Below, piece after piece: positions 42,401 to 52,956 of a stretch of DNA of 64,000 nt; position 1 is the first letter of the stretch; every line of letters starts with the position of its first letter. The position numbers were made by a program, and so were the translations under genes. This DNA is from Bursaphelenchus xylophilus (lineage: Eukaryota > Nematoda > Chromadorea > Rhabditida > Aphelenchoididae). The DNA is taken from positions 1,922,001 through 1,986,000 of the forward strand of contig CAJFCV020000004.1 of assembly GCA_904066235.2 (NCBI GenBank). Direction: 5' to 3'. The notes below the pieces were generated by a model. That model was not told where the DNA came from and searched no databases. It saw nothing but the letters and a program-made list of their open reading frames with translations.

Positions 42401-43541
42401 CCTGTTGGCCAGCCTCAATTCCCTAAAGGAGTCGACGCTGAATTCGCTGACCGAAAGCGCGGTTGGATCACATGTTTTTGATGGATTTTTCGCCTCAAAA
42501 AATATTGATGTGTCAGTGAAAATCGAACTGTTTGAGAAACTGAATGTAAGTTTTGGTAAAATACGGCGTATTCAATATTGAAGTATTTTTACTCCGAATC
42601 GACATGATTATAACTTTCCATCCCATTAGAAGCAATTTTCTCAATTTTCAGCCCGGAAAATTGATCAAAGACAAGTATGGAAGCCGAATTTTTGAGCATT
42701 TTTGGTTTGAAACAGAATTATCCCCAGAGTATCGTGAAAATTTGATCAAAAATTTGTTCACACCACTTCTGACATCCACGGTAAGTCGCCATTTTTGATA
42801 TGGGGTGGATTTTTTGAAAATTCGGCGAGGGTGACATTTTATACGACAAAACATGTTTGATCGTATAAGATGTCTCCAGTAGAAAAAATAGTGTTTTGGC
42901 TTGAACTAGCGTATGGAAGTAAATTAGAGTTTGAGCTTTGGTGATGACAAATTTGGGGACATTTTATACGACAAAACATGTTTGATCGTATAAGATGTCT
43001 CCAGTAGAAAAAATAGTGTTTTGGCTTGAACTAGCGTATGGAAGTAAATTAGAGTTTGAGCTTTGGTGATGACAAATTTGGGGACATTTTATACGACTAA
43101 ACATGTTTGATCGTATAAAATGTCGCTGCTACCGTAACAATACCGGTGTACTGTGGAAATGAATGAAATATTGGCTGTTTAAAAAATTGCGAAGTTTTTG
43201 TAGAATTTCTAAAATGAGGGGACATTTTATACGACGAAACATGTTTGATCGTATAAAATGTCTTCACGACTAAAATCATTCAAAAGTTATAATTCCAGGA
43301 TAAAAACCGATTTGTCTACATCCTCATCAACAAGGTTGGGATCAGAGAGTACCGAGAAAATCCAAAAAGATGGCGCCAATCTCTGGATCAAAAGATTGCC
43401 GAAGGCAGACAAGGCTTACAGCTTGATTTTAGCAACAAAGGCGATGATAAAACTGGAAATTCCGGCGGTCCGGCAACCTCGATCGCGTCGAAGAAGCGAA
43501 AAAAGAAGAATTTCAAAAGATTTGAAAACAAAAATGAATAA
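39459..43541 (+). CDS. NOP9: NOP9-like Puf-repeat ribosome-biogenesis protein
   Basis: Nucleolar RNA-binding protein that acts in 18S rRNA precursor processing for the small ribosomal subunit. Eight exons (39459-39651, 39754-40004, 40156-40399, 40822-41129, 41633-41901, 42356-42545, 42652-42780, 43299-43541) join in phase to 608 residues, near the family length. The first 40 residues are highly charged. Puf-type helical repeats follow. Family-typical stretches are SSRLWEQLI, LATHPTANYPLKTFL, GSLILTQLFHF, SAVGSHVFDGFF and DKYGSRIFEHFW, which align with human NOP9 counterparts (SSRLLEQVL, LAAHPIANFPLQRLL, SPAGSHVLDAI, HGSRVLDAIW) as I recall them. The C-terminus has a basic nuclear/nucleolar signal (SKKRKKKNFKR). 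Most introns carry short ATACGA-containing palindromes. Confidence 0.94.
40470..43262. repeat. ATACGA palindromes in NOP9 introns
   Basis: Palindromes of about 50 bp, with arms ACATTTTATACGA(T/C)GAAA and the inverse around a short loop, recur at about 40470-40522, 40625-40680, 41229-41283, 41360-41412, 41500-41556, 42833-42870, 42958-42995, 43083-43125 and 43218-43262. A more widely spaced pair is at 41978-42190. Related tandem units occur at 11100-11700 and half-sites at 17165, 17450 and 34466. Transcripts would form hairpins. Confidence 0.85.
42833..43083. repeat. 125-bp direct tandem duplication in a NOP9 intron
   Basis: Two adjacent near-identical units of about 125 bases (42833-42957 and 42958-43083), each starting with an ACATTTTATACGAC hairpin and including TTGGCTTGAACTAGCG. 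The near-identity suggests a recent duplication. Confidence 0.85.
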
Positions 43542-43645
43542 TTTTGGCTGTGTTGTTTTTGTTGATTACTGTAATTTCATGTTGCAGTGAAAAAATTGTT
43601 GTTGGATTTTTTTCTGTTGAATTCTGATTGTTGTCTGTTTTGTTG

Positions 43646-43651
43646 AATAAA
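43646..43651 (+). promoter_or_regulatory. Polyadenylation signal of NOP9
   Basis: AATAAA lies 105 bases after the NOP9 stop codon in T-rich 3' UTR. Confidence 0.75.
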
Positions 43652-43739
43652 AAATTTGATTTTTTTTTAGTATTTTTGAGATTTTTTGGTCAAGTAAAAT
43701 CGGCTGAAGTATACAATTTTTTTCTGGAAAAAAGTGAAG

Positions 43740-44345
43740 ACTAACGTCTCAGATTACGGTAATTAAGGCACCCCAAGTTTTGGTCAACCATTCATTTTCA
43801 CGGGTCCTCTCAAGTTAGTTGGCCGGACCATGTGAAAATCCTGATGCATTGGGGCCAACTTGCGTGATCTGTCCAATTTGACTGCCTTTCTTCAAATTTA
43901 ACCTCTCGAAGAATGTTAGTTATTTAGGTAATTGCGTCGGGGATTGAAACTTCCTTGGGGTTGGGCGATTCTCGCGAGAATGTTTGTTACGTCTCGCTTC
44001 AATTCATTCATAGCCCGGTAGCGGGCGGTGTAGAGCCGTTGGTTTTGGTAGCGCATCTGAATTATCTCAGCAATATGCCAATATTCCATTTAATGTTTAT
44101 TGAGGAGACTCCAAGGACACGCGTCCCCCCTTAAAGTCTCCTCAGAGATGGTTGATATCTGCCCGTTACATCCTCCCGGCCAAAAAGACACGAAGGCCTT
44201 GTCGTCTTACCCGGCGGACCACTAAAATCCACTAGATACGTCGTGGATATGTGCATGTTTTGAGGGGAAAAGTTATGATTCTTAGTTCCCTATATAAAAG
44301 CGTCGCCAAGCCCTATTCGTCTGCCTTAAGATAGTACAATCGTGG
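43740..44345. repeat. LTR-like fragment of a gypsy-type element
   Basis: Contains blocks repeated at other sites in the zone: GTTGGTTTTGGTAGCGCATC (also near 58500), TTTATTGAGGAGACTCCAAG (also 58560 and 51780) and GATATCTGCCCG (46500, 47110, 51890). 44290-44300 has TATATAAAAG, plausibly the LTR promoter, followed by CCTATTCGTCTGCC, which recurs at 54727. Orientation plus. Confidence 0.65.
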
Positions 44346-44588
44346 GGATAGACATGGTGGTATTGACGGACAATTTGAGTTTAGTTAAAGTTTTACGGTA
44401 TCTTAATATTCCGACGGAGCAGATGAATTTGAATAATCATCGAAGTCGATCTTAAATGAAGCCAATAAATAAGCCAGCAATGCGGCAACAGAAGGTGAAA
44501 ATTGAATCACTTACCAGGTGTCCCATTAACCTCATAAGAGTCAATTCATCTTCGGATAACTCGCTGGGGTCCCACATAGGTAACTCAC

Positions 44589-45757
44589 AAGGGAATGGTC
44601 CCAACGATCCGTGGGATCCACAAATGAAACCTAGATATTCTGAAAGAGCAGGTAAAATTTAGTAGGAATCCGTTTTTTCTACTTGCCGAATAAGTCTGTG
44701 CGACGAGAAATATCGTCGAAAAGATCCGACCAAAAAATCGAAAGAGAGAAAAGACGAACCGAAAGGCCTTGGAAGGCGTCACCAAATAGTCTAGTGGAAA
44801 AAGTTCCACGCAAAAATCTTTTGGGGGAGGGAGGCCTTGGAGGTTCGAGTCCACCCGGAGCCGGACATCTCCGGATTTGAACCTACGTGTTCATTACTGT
44901 ATTCAAGTTATACGAAAAAAAATTTTTTTTGTTTAACCTGTTTTACAAGGTTTCTTGCATCCGAAGGCGTGGCAATCACTGGTCATTACCTCTTTTTATG
45001 ATGCCGCCAGGTCCGAAGTTCCAAAGAAGAGAATTTATGCAAATTTATACCTTCCGGGCAGAATTTGACAAAAATAATTTGGGCATTTGTTAAACACATG
45101 TCCACGGCCATTTTAAACCAAAAAACTCAAAATAGATTTTTTCGTAAATATTCACGGGGTCTACTACACGCTGATGCAAGGACCCAAAAATTCTCTTTTC
45201 AACTTTTCTTGCAAAATTTTATGAAAAGGTGAGATTTTGGCAACATCCTTTTTGGGAAACCGAAAAAGATCTGCAAGATCCTGTACAACCTTCCAGAATC
45301 GAGTAGAAGTGTCTTGAAAATACCACTATGTCGACATCGGGCTTATCAAAAATATTGCCGAAGTGTCAACTTTTCTTAAAATTTTGCAACAAACCTTGCA
45401 AAACAGGTCAATAAACAAAAAAAATTTTTTATGTAACTGTAGAATACAGTAATGAACACGTAGGTTCAAGCCGGAGATATCCGCTCCGGGTGGACTCGAA
45501 CCTTCAAAGCCTCCCTCCCCCAAAAGATTTGTGCGTGGAACTTTTTCCACTAGACTATTTGGTGACGCCTTCCAAGGCCTTTCGGTTCGTCTTTTCTCTC
45601 TTTCGATTTTTTGGTCGGATCTTTTCGACGATATTTCTCGTCGCACAGACTTATTCGGCAAGTAGAAAAAACGGATTCCTACTAAATTTTACCTGCTCTT
45701 TCAGAATATCTACGTTTCATTTGTGGATCCCACGGATCGTTGGGACCATTCCCTTGT
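44589..45757. mobile_element. Foldback with tRNA-like sequence in both arms
   Basis: Arms 44589-44962 and 45380-45757 are inverse. Each contains an A-box-like TAGTCTAGTGG and a B-box-like GGTTCGAGTCC (plus strand at 44788-44798 and 44842-44852; in the right arm the A-box inverse is intact at 45548-45558 and the B-box inverse at 45491-45502 is slightly changed). The sequence does not fold into a proper cloverleaf. Confidence 0.8.
44769..44870 (+). pseudogene. tRNA-like sequence (left arm copy)
   Basis: RNA polymerase III A-box and B-box matches are 43 bases apart. No complementary acceptor stem is seen around them, so this is a tRNA-derived remnant or SINE-type promoter, not a working tRNA gene. 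The inverted copy is at about 45475-45580. Confidence 0.45.
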
Positions 45758-45783
45758 CAGACAAAAGCCGCTCTTGGGAGCTC

Positions 45784-46341
45784 CTATAAGAGCCGTCGAA
45801 CAATATATATGTACAATCGAGTATAGTCATTCAACCGTTCGAGAAATTCGGACGTTTGGCGGGCCGATAAGGTTGAGGCGATGACCGGAATCATTCCGGC
45901 TCGGCTCAACTCTTGTACATCCGCCAACTCCGACGGGCCCACGAAAAATAGTCGGGCCCGTCGGAGCAATATTCTGTCCGACTGGACTGCGGCCGCTAAG
46001 CACCTTGCGTCCAGGCCCAACGTAGTACAGAACCCTTGCATCACCAAGGTCATGGGGCCGGGAACTAAAATCACTAAGGCGGGTGCTCGCGCCAAGTCCA
46101 ACGGATTTTGGCGGTAATGATATAGTATAATGCTGGTTGTTTGGCCTCTCAGGACAATCTCTGATTGAGAGACGGTCGACATTTCGAGGGGAGTTATGGG
46201 ACGATACCTACAAGTACGGTAGAAGGTGGGGCCGAAAATCAAAAAAGCGCCGCGAGCATGACGTAACCCGGAAGCGGAACAAAGAAAATCGCATGCCCGC
46301 CCCTGACGGAAAACTAAAACCTTTCCGGACGAATCATTCAT
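45784..46341 (-). CDS. Retroelement-associated ORF, 185 residues
   Basis: An uninterrupted ORF with no family that I recognise. Its segment VLRGQTTSIILYHYRQNP followed by LDLARAPALVILVPG matches, at protein level, the ORF at 48844-49128 (LRGKATTILYNYRLRP, LGLAKAQALLILVPA). Flanking DNA shares retroelement blocks with other parts of the zone. It could be an unrecognised retroelement protein, or a coding shadow of an LTR or leader. Confidence 0.35.
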   Translation of the reverse strand: MNDSSGKVLVFRQGRACDFLCSASGLRHARGAFLIFGPTFYRTCRYRPITPLEMSTVSQSEIVLRGQTTSIILYHYRQNPLDLARAPALVILVPGPMTLVMQGFCTTLGLDARCLAAAVQSDRILLRRARLFFVGPSELADVQELSRAGMIPVIASTLSARQTSEFLERLNDYTRLYIYIVRRLL

Positions 46342-47010
46342 TCTTCCGTCGTCAGCAGACGCTCAGTTTGTTGTTCAGCCGTCGAAGGTACAGTCTCCGA
46401 GCCAACTATCCCCTAAGGTGACAAGATTCGAAGTGAAACGAAGTTCCCGAAGATCTAGCGCGCGGTTCTCTTTCTCTCTCTCGACGGAGGAAGAGATGAT
46501 TGATATCTGCCCGCAACACATGCTTAGCAAATCTACCAAAGTTTTGTTTCGACGTTCGGCTGCACCATTTGCCTCCATTGATTGGATCTTTGAACTAGAA
46601 AAAGTACAATGTTGTCTGTTTTGTTGAACAAAACTTGATTTCTTTATTCACTATTTTTGAGATTTTGTTGGCCAAATAAAATCAATTAAATTACAGCATT
46701 TAAAAAAAAGAAGTTTTGACAAACGACTCAGATTACGTTTGAACATGTCGGCACCATTGATGACCAGGTCCGTCCCTCCGTCAGAAGGTCTGTTCTTCTT
46801 CCAGATTCTCCGAATTTATAATCGTATCTGTTGTGGGCAGGTACTGACCCTAGACCCCGGTTCTCAGTCGCTTTCAAACCTTCTACAAAGGCGTTTGCAG
46901 TTGTCTGCGATGATAATTAATCAAGCTGCCGGGTGGTGTGGACCCGTTGGTTCTAGTAGCGCATATTAATTAGCTCAAAATATGCCGATATTATATTTCA
47001 TTTTAATTTT

Positions 47011-47378
47011 ATTGAGGAGGGTGCGCGTCCGCTCCCAAGGCCTACAACAAACCCCGACTGAAGATCGAGGGCGCAATTCTCTTTCTCTCCCGACTGCGGA
47101 AGAGATGATTGATATCTGCCCGCAACATCCTCCCAACCAAAAAGACACGACGCTCTCGTCGTCTTACTTAACATTTTTCACCTCTCTTTAAAAGTTGTAA
47201 AGCTAAATAAAATATAAATACAATGGGCGAAATTTGGCTGGATTTATTCCAAATTAAACTGGAAATTCCCCCGTGGAAAAATATGTAAATATAAGTTAGT
47301 ACAAATATCTTTCGGTTGTGGCCGTCATCTGGATTACAAATTCCTTTGATTGATTGCACGAAAGTGGGTCACTTAGCC
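47011..47378. repeat. LTR-like direct repeat, left copy
   Basis: About 370 bases beginning in TTTATTGAGGAGG and ending near GAAAGTGGGTCACTTA recur, in the same orientation and closely similar, at 51776-52172. The pair brackets integrase remnants (47650-48350), consistent with the two LTRs of one element of about 5.2 kb. Target-site duplication not resolved. Confidence 0.6.
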
Positions 47379-47654
47379 TAAAGACATGCAATCTGAGGGG
47401 CATAATTTTGCATCTCGGCTTTTCAAGACAATCTCAGCATTACCTAGAGAAACATGTTGATATGGTTCCTTAACGGAGTGTAATAATCGACCAATGGAAG
47501 CCGTGCGGAAAGCACGTGGACACCACCGCTACACTACGAAAGGAGCGGTCAAAGGAGAGCACATCAAAGGAGATCAAGATTAATGACCACGCGCGTTGTG
47601 TGCGTTAAACACAGAGGAACTAATAATCGATAACTTCCGAATTACGATACCAAA

Positions 47655-48349
47655 TGAGGCGCGCAATTTCAAAATTCGGAATCATCGAACTCTTATATTC
47701 GGATAATGGCAGACAGTTCACCGACCGGTCTCCGCGGTCGCGACCAACTTTTCGCGCAGCTAGGAAAACACTACGGATTTAAACATCAATATTCCCCGGT
47801 AAATACCCCGCATCTGAATGGTCAAGTGGAAAGAGTGAATAGAACATTCGCCGTCATGCTCAAAACCGCAGCCGAGGACTACAGTACCCATTGGGACCTA
47901 CATTTGTCAAAAATGGTCTTTGTATATAACACATCTCCGCATGCTACCACCAAGGAGACCCAGTTCTTCCAAATGCACGGATTTGACCCATTACTCCCAA
48001 GCGACTTTCTTCGCACCTTTTCGCGACGCCGCACAACTTATGGTGAAACAGACGTGGCCATGCAACATATTATGACCATGAACAACGCCTATGAGCAAGC
48101 CGCGCTACAAACCCACCGAACCGACGATCCGAATGACGCCTCCGCCCCGATACCATCAGCCCCTTCCTCGCAGAAAAAACAATCACAAAAAATGATCTAA
48201 TTTTGATCATCGACCCCGCCAAAAAATCGAAGTTCCAACCTACATGGATCGGACCCTTCCGCGTTCTGGAAAGTGGCCGATCAATCATAAAAGCGCGACT
48301 TAGAATAAGTGGGACGAATCCCAAACGCCATTTATCCAAATTTGTAGAT
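47655..48349 (+). pseudogene. Gypsy-type integrase remnant, frameshifted
   Basis: Part of the Pol protein that inserts retroelement DNA into the genome. A frame containing YSDNGRQF (the second catalytic Asp) is at about 47690-47730. A different frame then carries the rest of the core (47706-48200), including HLNGQVERVNR with the catalytic Glu. A third segment (about 48207-48349) in another frame has the C-terminal GPFRVLESGR region and a stop codon. At least two frameshifts therefore separate the pieces, and the N-terminal zinc-binding part is not seen. Inactive. Confidence 0.82.
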
Positions 48350-48843
48350 TAAAAAACCTCAGAACCCGGATATGGTGCCTTAAACCCCATTATTCAGCAT
48401 CTTGCTTCCATGTTCATTTCAGTTATATTCGTATTTTCTACTGTATTATATTATATGTTTGTCAATGTCATTCTCACGTGAATAAAAGCGAGAGTCTTCG
48501 AAAGTTCTCGCGCAAATAATCAAAATGAAACGACCCGTGGGTCGGGTAATCAATCAACGCCCGACGAGTCTATAGGAAGGAGCACGCATTCGGATCGTTG
48601 CGCAACCGATCCAGCATCGTGATAGCTCCCGGTGTAAAGTAGGCCCAACACAATGGAGGGGAACGAGTCCCTCCGACAAAGAGTGAGACCAGATTCCTAA
48701 CAACCCGTTGGCCCCTTTTTGCAGCGACGTAACCGTCGTAGAAATATCGACAAAATCAGCCACAAAACACAAGGAAATAACCAAAAAAGGATGTAAGACC
48801 CACCCATTTTCCGAGACGGCTGGGACAAGGATTCTGAAGCCAG

Positions 48844-49128
48844 TCATTTACGATCATTCCCTAACCGATAGGTAGTGTCAAGCTTTTTTTCTGCGTCCAA
48901 ACCACGATTACTGTATTGGCAATACTCATGCGCTGGCACTAGAATGAGGAGAGCCTGGGCTTTCGCCAGGCCGAGCGGCCGCAGTCGGTAGTTGTAGAGG
49001 ATGGTCGTGGCCTTTCCCCGTAGGCACATCTGCTGTGGGCAGGTACTGACCCTAGTTCTCAGTCGTTTTAAAACCTTGTACATTCCGAAGGCGTTTGTAT
49101 CCAATACTTTATTGTGGAGACCTACCAC
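48844..49128 (-). CDS. Retroelement-associated ORF, 94 residues
   Basis: Short ORF sharing a protein segment (LRGKATTILYNYRLRP) with 45784-46341. No known family. Shared DNA blocks around it (TGTGGGCAGGTACTGACCCT) also occur near 46835 and, with one base changed, near 58695. Confidence 0.3.
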   Translation of the reverse strand: MVGLHNKVLDTNAFGMYKVLKRLRTRVSTCPQQMCLRGKATTILYNYRLRPLGLAKAQALLILVPAHEYCQYSNRGLDAEKKLDTTYRLGNDRK

Positions 49129-50830
49129 ACACGCGTCCGTGTGTGGAGCCTACAATACAAGCCAACTGATGGAAATCGGGGTGCGCATCTCTCTTTATCG
49201 TAAAAAAGATTTATGTTATTTTTGAACTAACCTATTTTCCAATTGAATAAATCTTTAGAGGACGAGTAAATTCTAAAAAAATCACAAATAAAATTGGTAA
49301 AAACACAGAAAAAACTGTAGGATGACCATTAATTATGGTAGGAGTAACTATGTCTACTGTAAGAAAACGCAAAAAAAGTTAAAATATACATTGTAAACGA
49401 TAAAAGAAACAGTAAATAAACTAAAGGCAGCGACATCTTTTATCCTGACAAAGATAAAAGATGTCGCTGTAGTCTAAAACGCGAATGTAGCGGGTAACAA
49501 ACCTTTAAAACAAGAAGTCCCCCAAGTGCGACCCTCAGTTTTTGATGAAACTTGGCACATATTAAGAACAATTTTTTCAAAATATGCATATCCGAGAATC
49601 CTACCTTGCTCTTTGCAGAAACAACAGAGGTTTTTAGATCGAAAGTTGGCAAAAATTTGACACTAACAGGGGAAGTACTCCAAGCGCGACGCTCAGATTT
49701 TCTTTAAATTTTGCACACACGTCGGGAATAGACTAATATCAATTCCTGAAAGTTTTAGCTCGCGCTTTGCGGGCGCCGCCGAGATATGGAACGATTTTTG
49801 CCGCCGAGAGAGCACGCTAACCGTGGAGAGCGGTCAGAGAGAAAACATCTTTTTGGCCATAACTTTGGCAGTTTCGTGCGGAAAATTTTGATTTTTTGTA
49901 GAAACATTATCCTTTACGGTTGAAATACGCATGAAACTTTTCGTGCCGAAATTCGGCAAAGTCTTAAATTTTGGCCGACTTTCGATCTAAAAATCTCGGT
50001 TGTTTCTGCAAAGCGCGAGCTAGGATTCTCGCATTTTGTGCCAAGTTTCATCAAAATCTGAGCGTCGCACTTGGAGTACTTCCCCTGTAAGTTTCTTTGC
50101 TATTTTTACCTTCGAGAGTGTATCCTGGGATATTCACCACAAGTATAATTATAAATTATATATACAAATACATGTTACAGATAGATTATTATATTGTATT
50201 ATTTATTATTATATATTGTAGTATATAAACATATCACAACTAGGATATTTATGTTATGTATTATATATTAATATATGTCAAAAATTTAAAAAAAAACATA
50301 TATGCCAATATATATACGAAAAGTACAGTATTTGCAACTTATATCATTGGAATATTATAATGGTAATTATAGTAACGACAGTTAAATTCTATCTCTATAT
50401 CAATTTCTATATAAAGCAACCTTTATGTTCAAGAAAATCTGATAATTTCCTACTATGGCATTGATATCTGAAATCTCTTTTGTTGCCACAAAAATCACTC
50501 GCGCGACTTATCGACACGATCTTTATTGTTGGGCGTTCTGATCCAGCTTTTTTACCGCGAGATTTACAAACAGATAAAAGCTCGCAATGCCAATAAAGCC
50601 ATAGCTTCTGAGGAGGCTCACGATCAAATAAAATGAGTTACGAAACAAACGCCGTAATCCTTTACATGAATGACGAGCAGTCGTGAAAGCGTATGATCTT
50701 GATTTTAAATGGCCTTGACTCGCTGAGAGCCCATTTTGCGATAGTAAACACGCGGCATTTCTGTGATATACAGGGCATAAGAATCCGCAGTCTTTATTAT
50801 ACCGCGATGTTGCTATTAATTAGGTTATAT
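49098..50830. repeat. Duplicated block, left copy
   Basis: Matches 58745-60520 in the same orientation: shared blocks include TTTGTATCCAATACTTT, CTACAATACAAGCCAACTGA, ATACATGTTACAGATAGAT, GCGACTTATC and AATGGCCTTGACTCGCTGAG. MITE4 copies occupy part of each. No gene seen. Confidence 0.8.
49668..50091. mobile_element. MITE4 copy
   Basis: Ends GGGGAAGTACTCCAAGCGCG and CGTCGCACTTGGAGTACTTC are inverse. Sits inside the repeat shared with the 58.7-60.5 kb region. Confidence 0.88.
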
Positions 50831-51775
50831 GTGTGACATCTCCAATGTTTCGCTTACAAGGGAAGCGCCGCAAGTGCGACGCTCATATTTCCTCTAAAAT
50901 TTGCACACCGCCGGGCATCAACTATTGAAAGTCTTAACTCGCGCTTTGCTGGCGCAGCCGGGATTAGACATGGCTAGTGGGCCGGGCCCGGCCCGGCCCG
51001 GGATATTCAACGATCGTTGCTGGCGCAAGAGTAGAAAAAAGAATTATGTCCAGAATGTAAAAAAATGAAAAAACGCACAAAGTTCCACATAAAAGCAACA
51101 AAATAGTCTTGAACATTATCAAGAAAAAATTTCAGGCGATAAAAAATAAAATTTTCCCCTGAAACGGAAGGCCAAGATCAGAGGAGTCAGGGGAAATTCG
51201 CCGGCATTTGAAGGGTTTTTTTTTGATATTCCGGCCCTTCTTTCTCGGCGGTTTCTGCAAAGCGCGAACTAGAAGCTCGCATTCGAATAAATAATTTTTC
51301 AAAACCTTTTCTTGGAAACACTCGCATCTGCATTCAATGCAACCTTCAGCGCATTGCGCAAACATCGTGCAGTCGGATAAGTATACACAAAGCTTTTCAG
51401 TCATCATGGCCATGGCGAAAAGTAGGGGCATATCAAGAGTCCAATGAAATTCATTTTCTACAGTTGAGATACTAACAGTGATGGAGGCTTTCAATATAAA
51501 TATTGAACTTGTTTTGTCAATAAATCGTAGTGTCTGTAGTTTTATTATTTCGACATTTCTAATATGAATGTTAATAATCCAGAAAACATGAATTCTTCAT
51601 CTCAAAGAGCAAGGGAAGTTGATTGTAAAACAAAACTTCTGATCTTTTCCCGGGTTTTTTCTCGTGGCATTTCTGAATGAAGCTCTCTTTTTTTTGATAT
51701 TGCCAGGGTCGACAAGATGAAATTTACAAGTAAAGAGCATCAGGCGGAGTACTGAAGTATATAACTGCGAGAGTT
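50831..51775. other. Repeat-zone filler, no gene seen
   Basis: Holds a partial MITE4 end (50862-50960), a GGGCCGGGCCCGGCCCGGCC palindrome at 50980-51001, and a 120-codon minus-strand ORF (51132-51494) with no recognisable features. Confidence 0.45.
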
Positions 51776-52172
51776 TTATTGAGGAGACTCCAACGGTGCG
51801 CGTCCGCACCCAAGGCCTACAACAAACCCCGACTGAAGATCTAGGGCGCGATTCTCTTTCTCTCCCGACGGCGGAAGAGATGATTGATATCTGCCCGCAA
51901 CATCCTCCCAACCAAAAAGACACGACGCCCTCGTCGTCTTACTTAACATTTTTCATCCCTCTTTAAAAGTTGTAAAGCTAAATAAAATATAAATACAATG
52001 GGCGAAATCTGGCTGGATTTATTCTAACAAGTTAAACCTTTGTAAGTTAAACTGGAAATTCCCCCGTGGAAAAATATGTAAAATATAAGTTAGTACAAAT
52101 ATCTTTCGGTTGTGGCCGTGATCTGGATTACAAATTCCTTTGATTGATTGCACGAAAGTGGGTCACTTATCG
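51776..52172. repeat. LTR-like direct repeat, right copy
   Basis: Counterpart of 47011-47378; it has an additional 20-base stretch after GGCTGGATTTATTC. Shares AAAAGTTGTAAAGCTAAATA and CAATGGGCGAAATCTGGCTG-type blocks. Confidence 0.6.
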
Positions 52173-52682
52173 AAGGACCTTTCCGGTTTGGAATTGGATC
52201 ACGTTCACAAACCTACTTTGATGTTACTAAAGTTTTAAACTGACCTTAGATTTCCACTATACCAGCGATGAAGTATGCGACTGTACTCGACACGATGGAA
52301 ATTGCGAAAAATGAGGTTGCCGACTGCGCCGGAAGACCTGTTTCTTACCGCATCGCAAAATTCTGGTTTACTGACGATAAACAATAACCTACTAACGGGA
52401 TGGATTGCGTGACGTCTCACGCTCTCCCACGAAAAATATGAACAAATGTATAAAAATAACTAAAGAATTATGGCTAAACGTGATCAGCCTTTTTCGGTCC
52501 AAAAGAGTAAAAATACATGTATAATTAACGCGCGTTTTGAGAGTTTGCAAAAGTGCTTGCTGTTTTTACACGAGTGTGCCTGCCGTCCGATGTTTTTGGA
52601 TTTGCCACTCCCCTAGCCTTCTATATCTGCTTTGCCAGGTATTCTGAAATTTAACTTCAAAAATGCTTTCGGAGACTCTGCC

Positions 52683-52855
52683 TGGTTAGTAATGGGACAA
52701 TGAACTGATAAAACATGAGGCTACGGCTAGCTCTACCGGCGAGACCTACGCCTTCCTAGCATCGCGGTACCAAAAAAATAATTTCATTACTTAATAGTAC
52801 CAGGTGTTAAATTGGCTTATTTTTTAGCATCATCTACTGGGCTCTTCTTGTATTG
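52683..52855. repeat. Direct repeat shared with 58071-58226
   Basis: Shares GCTCTACCGGCGAGAC-like DNA, ACGCCTTCCTAGCATCGCG and CAGGTGTTAAATTGGCTTAT with 58071-58226 in the same orientation. The right copy follows an integrase C-terminus, so these may be LTRs of a second element. Confidence 0.6.
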
Positions 52856-52956
52856 TCTAGTAAATTTTCCTAGAACGCGGGAATACAAGAAGTTTTGAAA
52901 TGGAACTTACCTGGCGGTTGTGTGCACACGACATTTTGCCCAATCTATAGTGGCAA

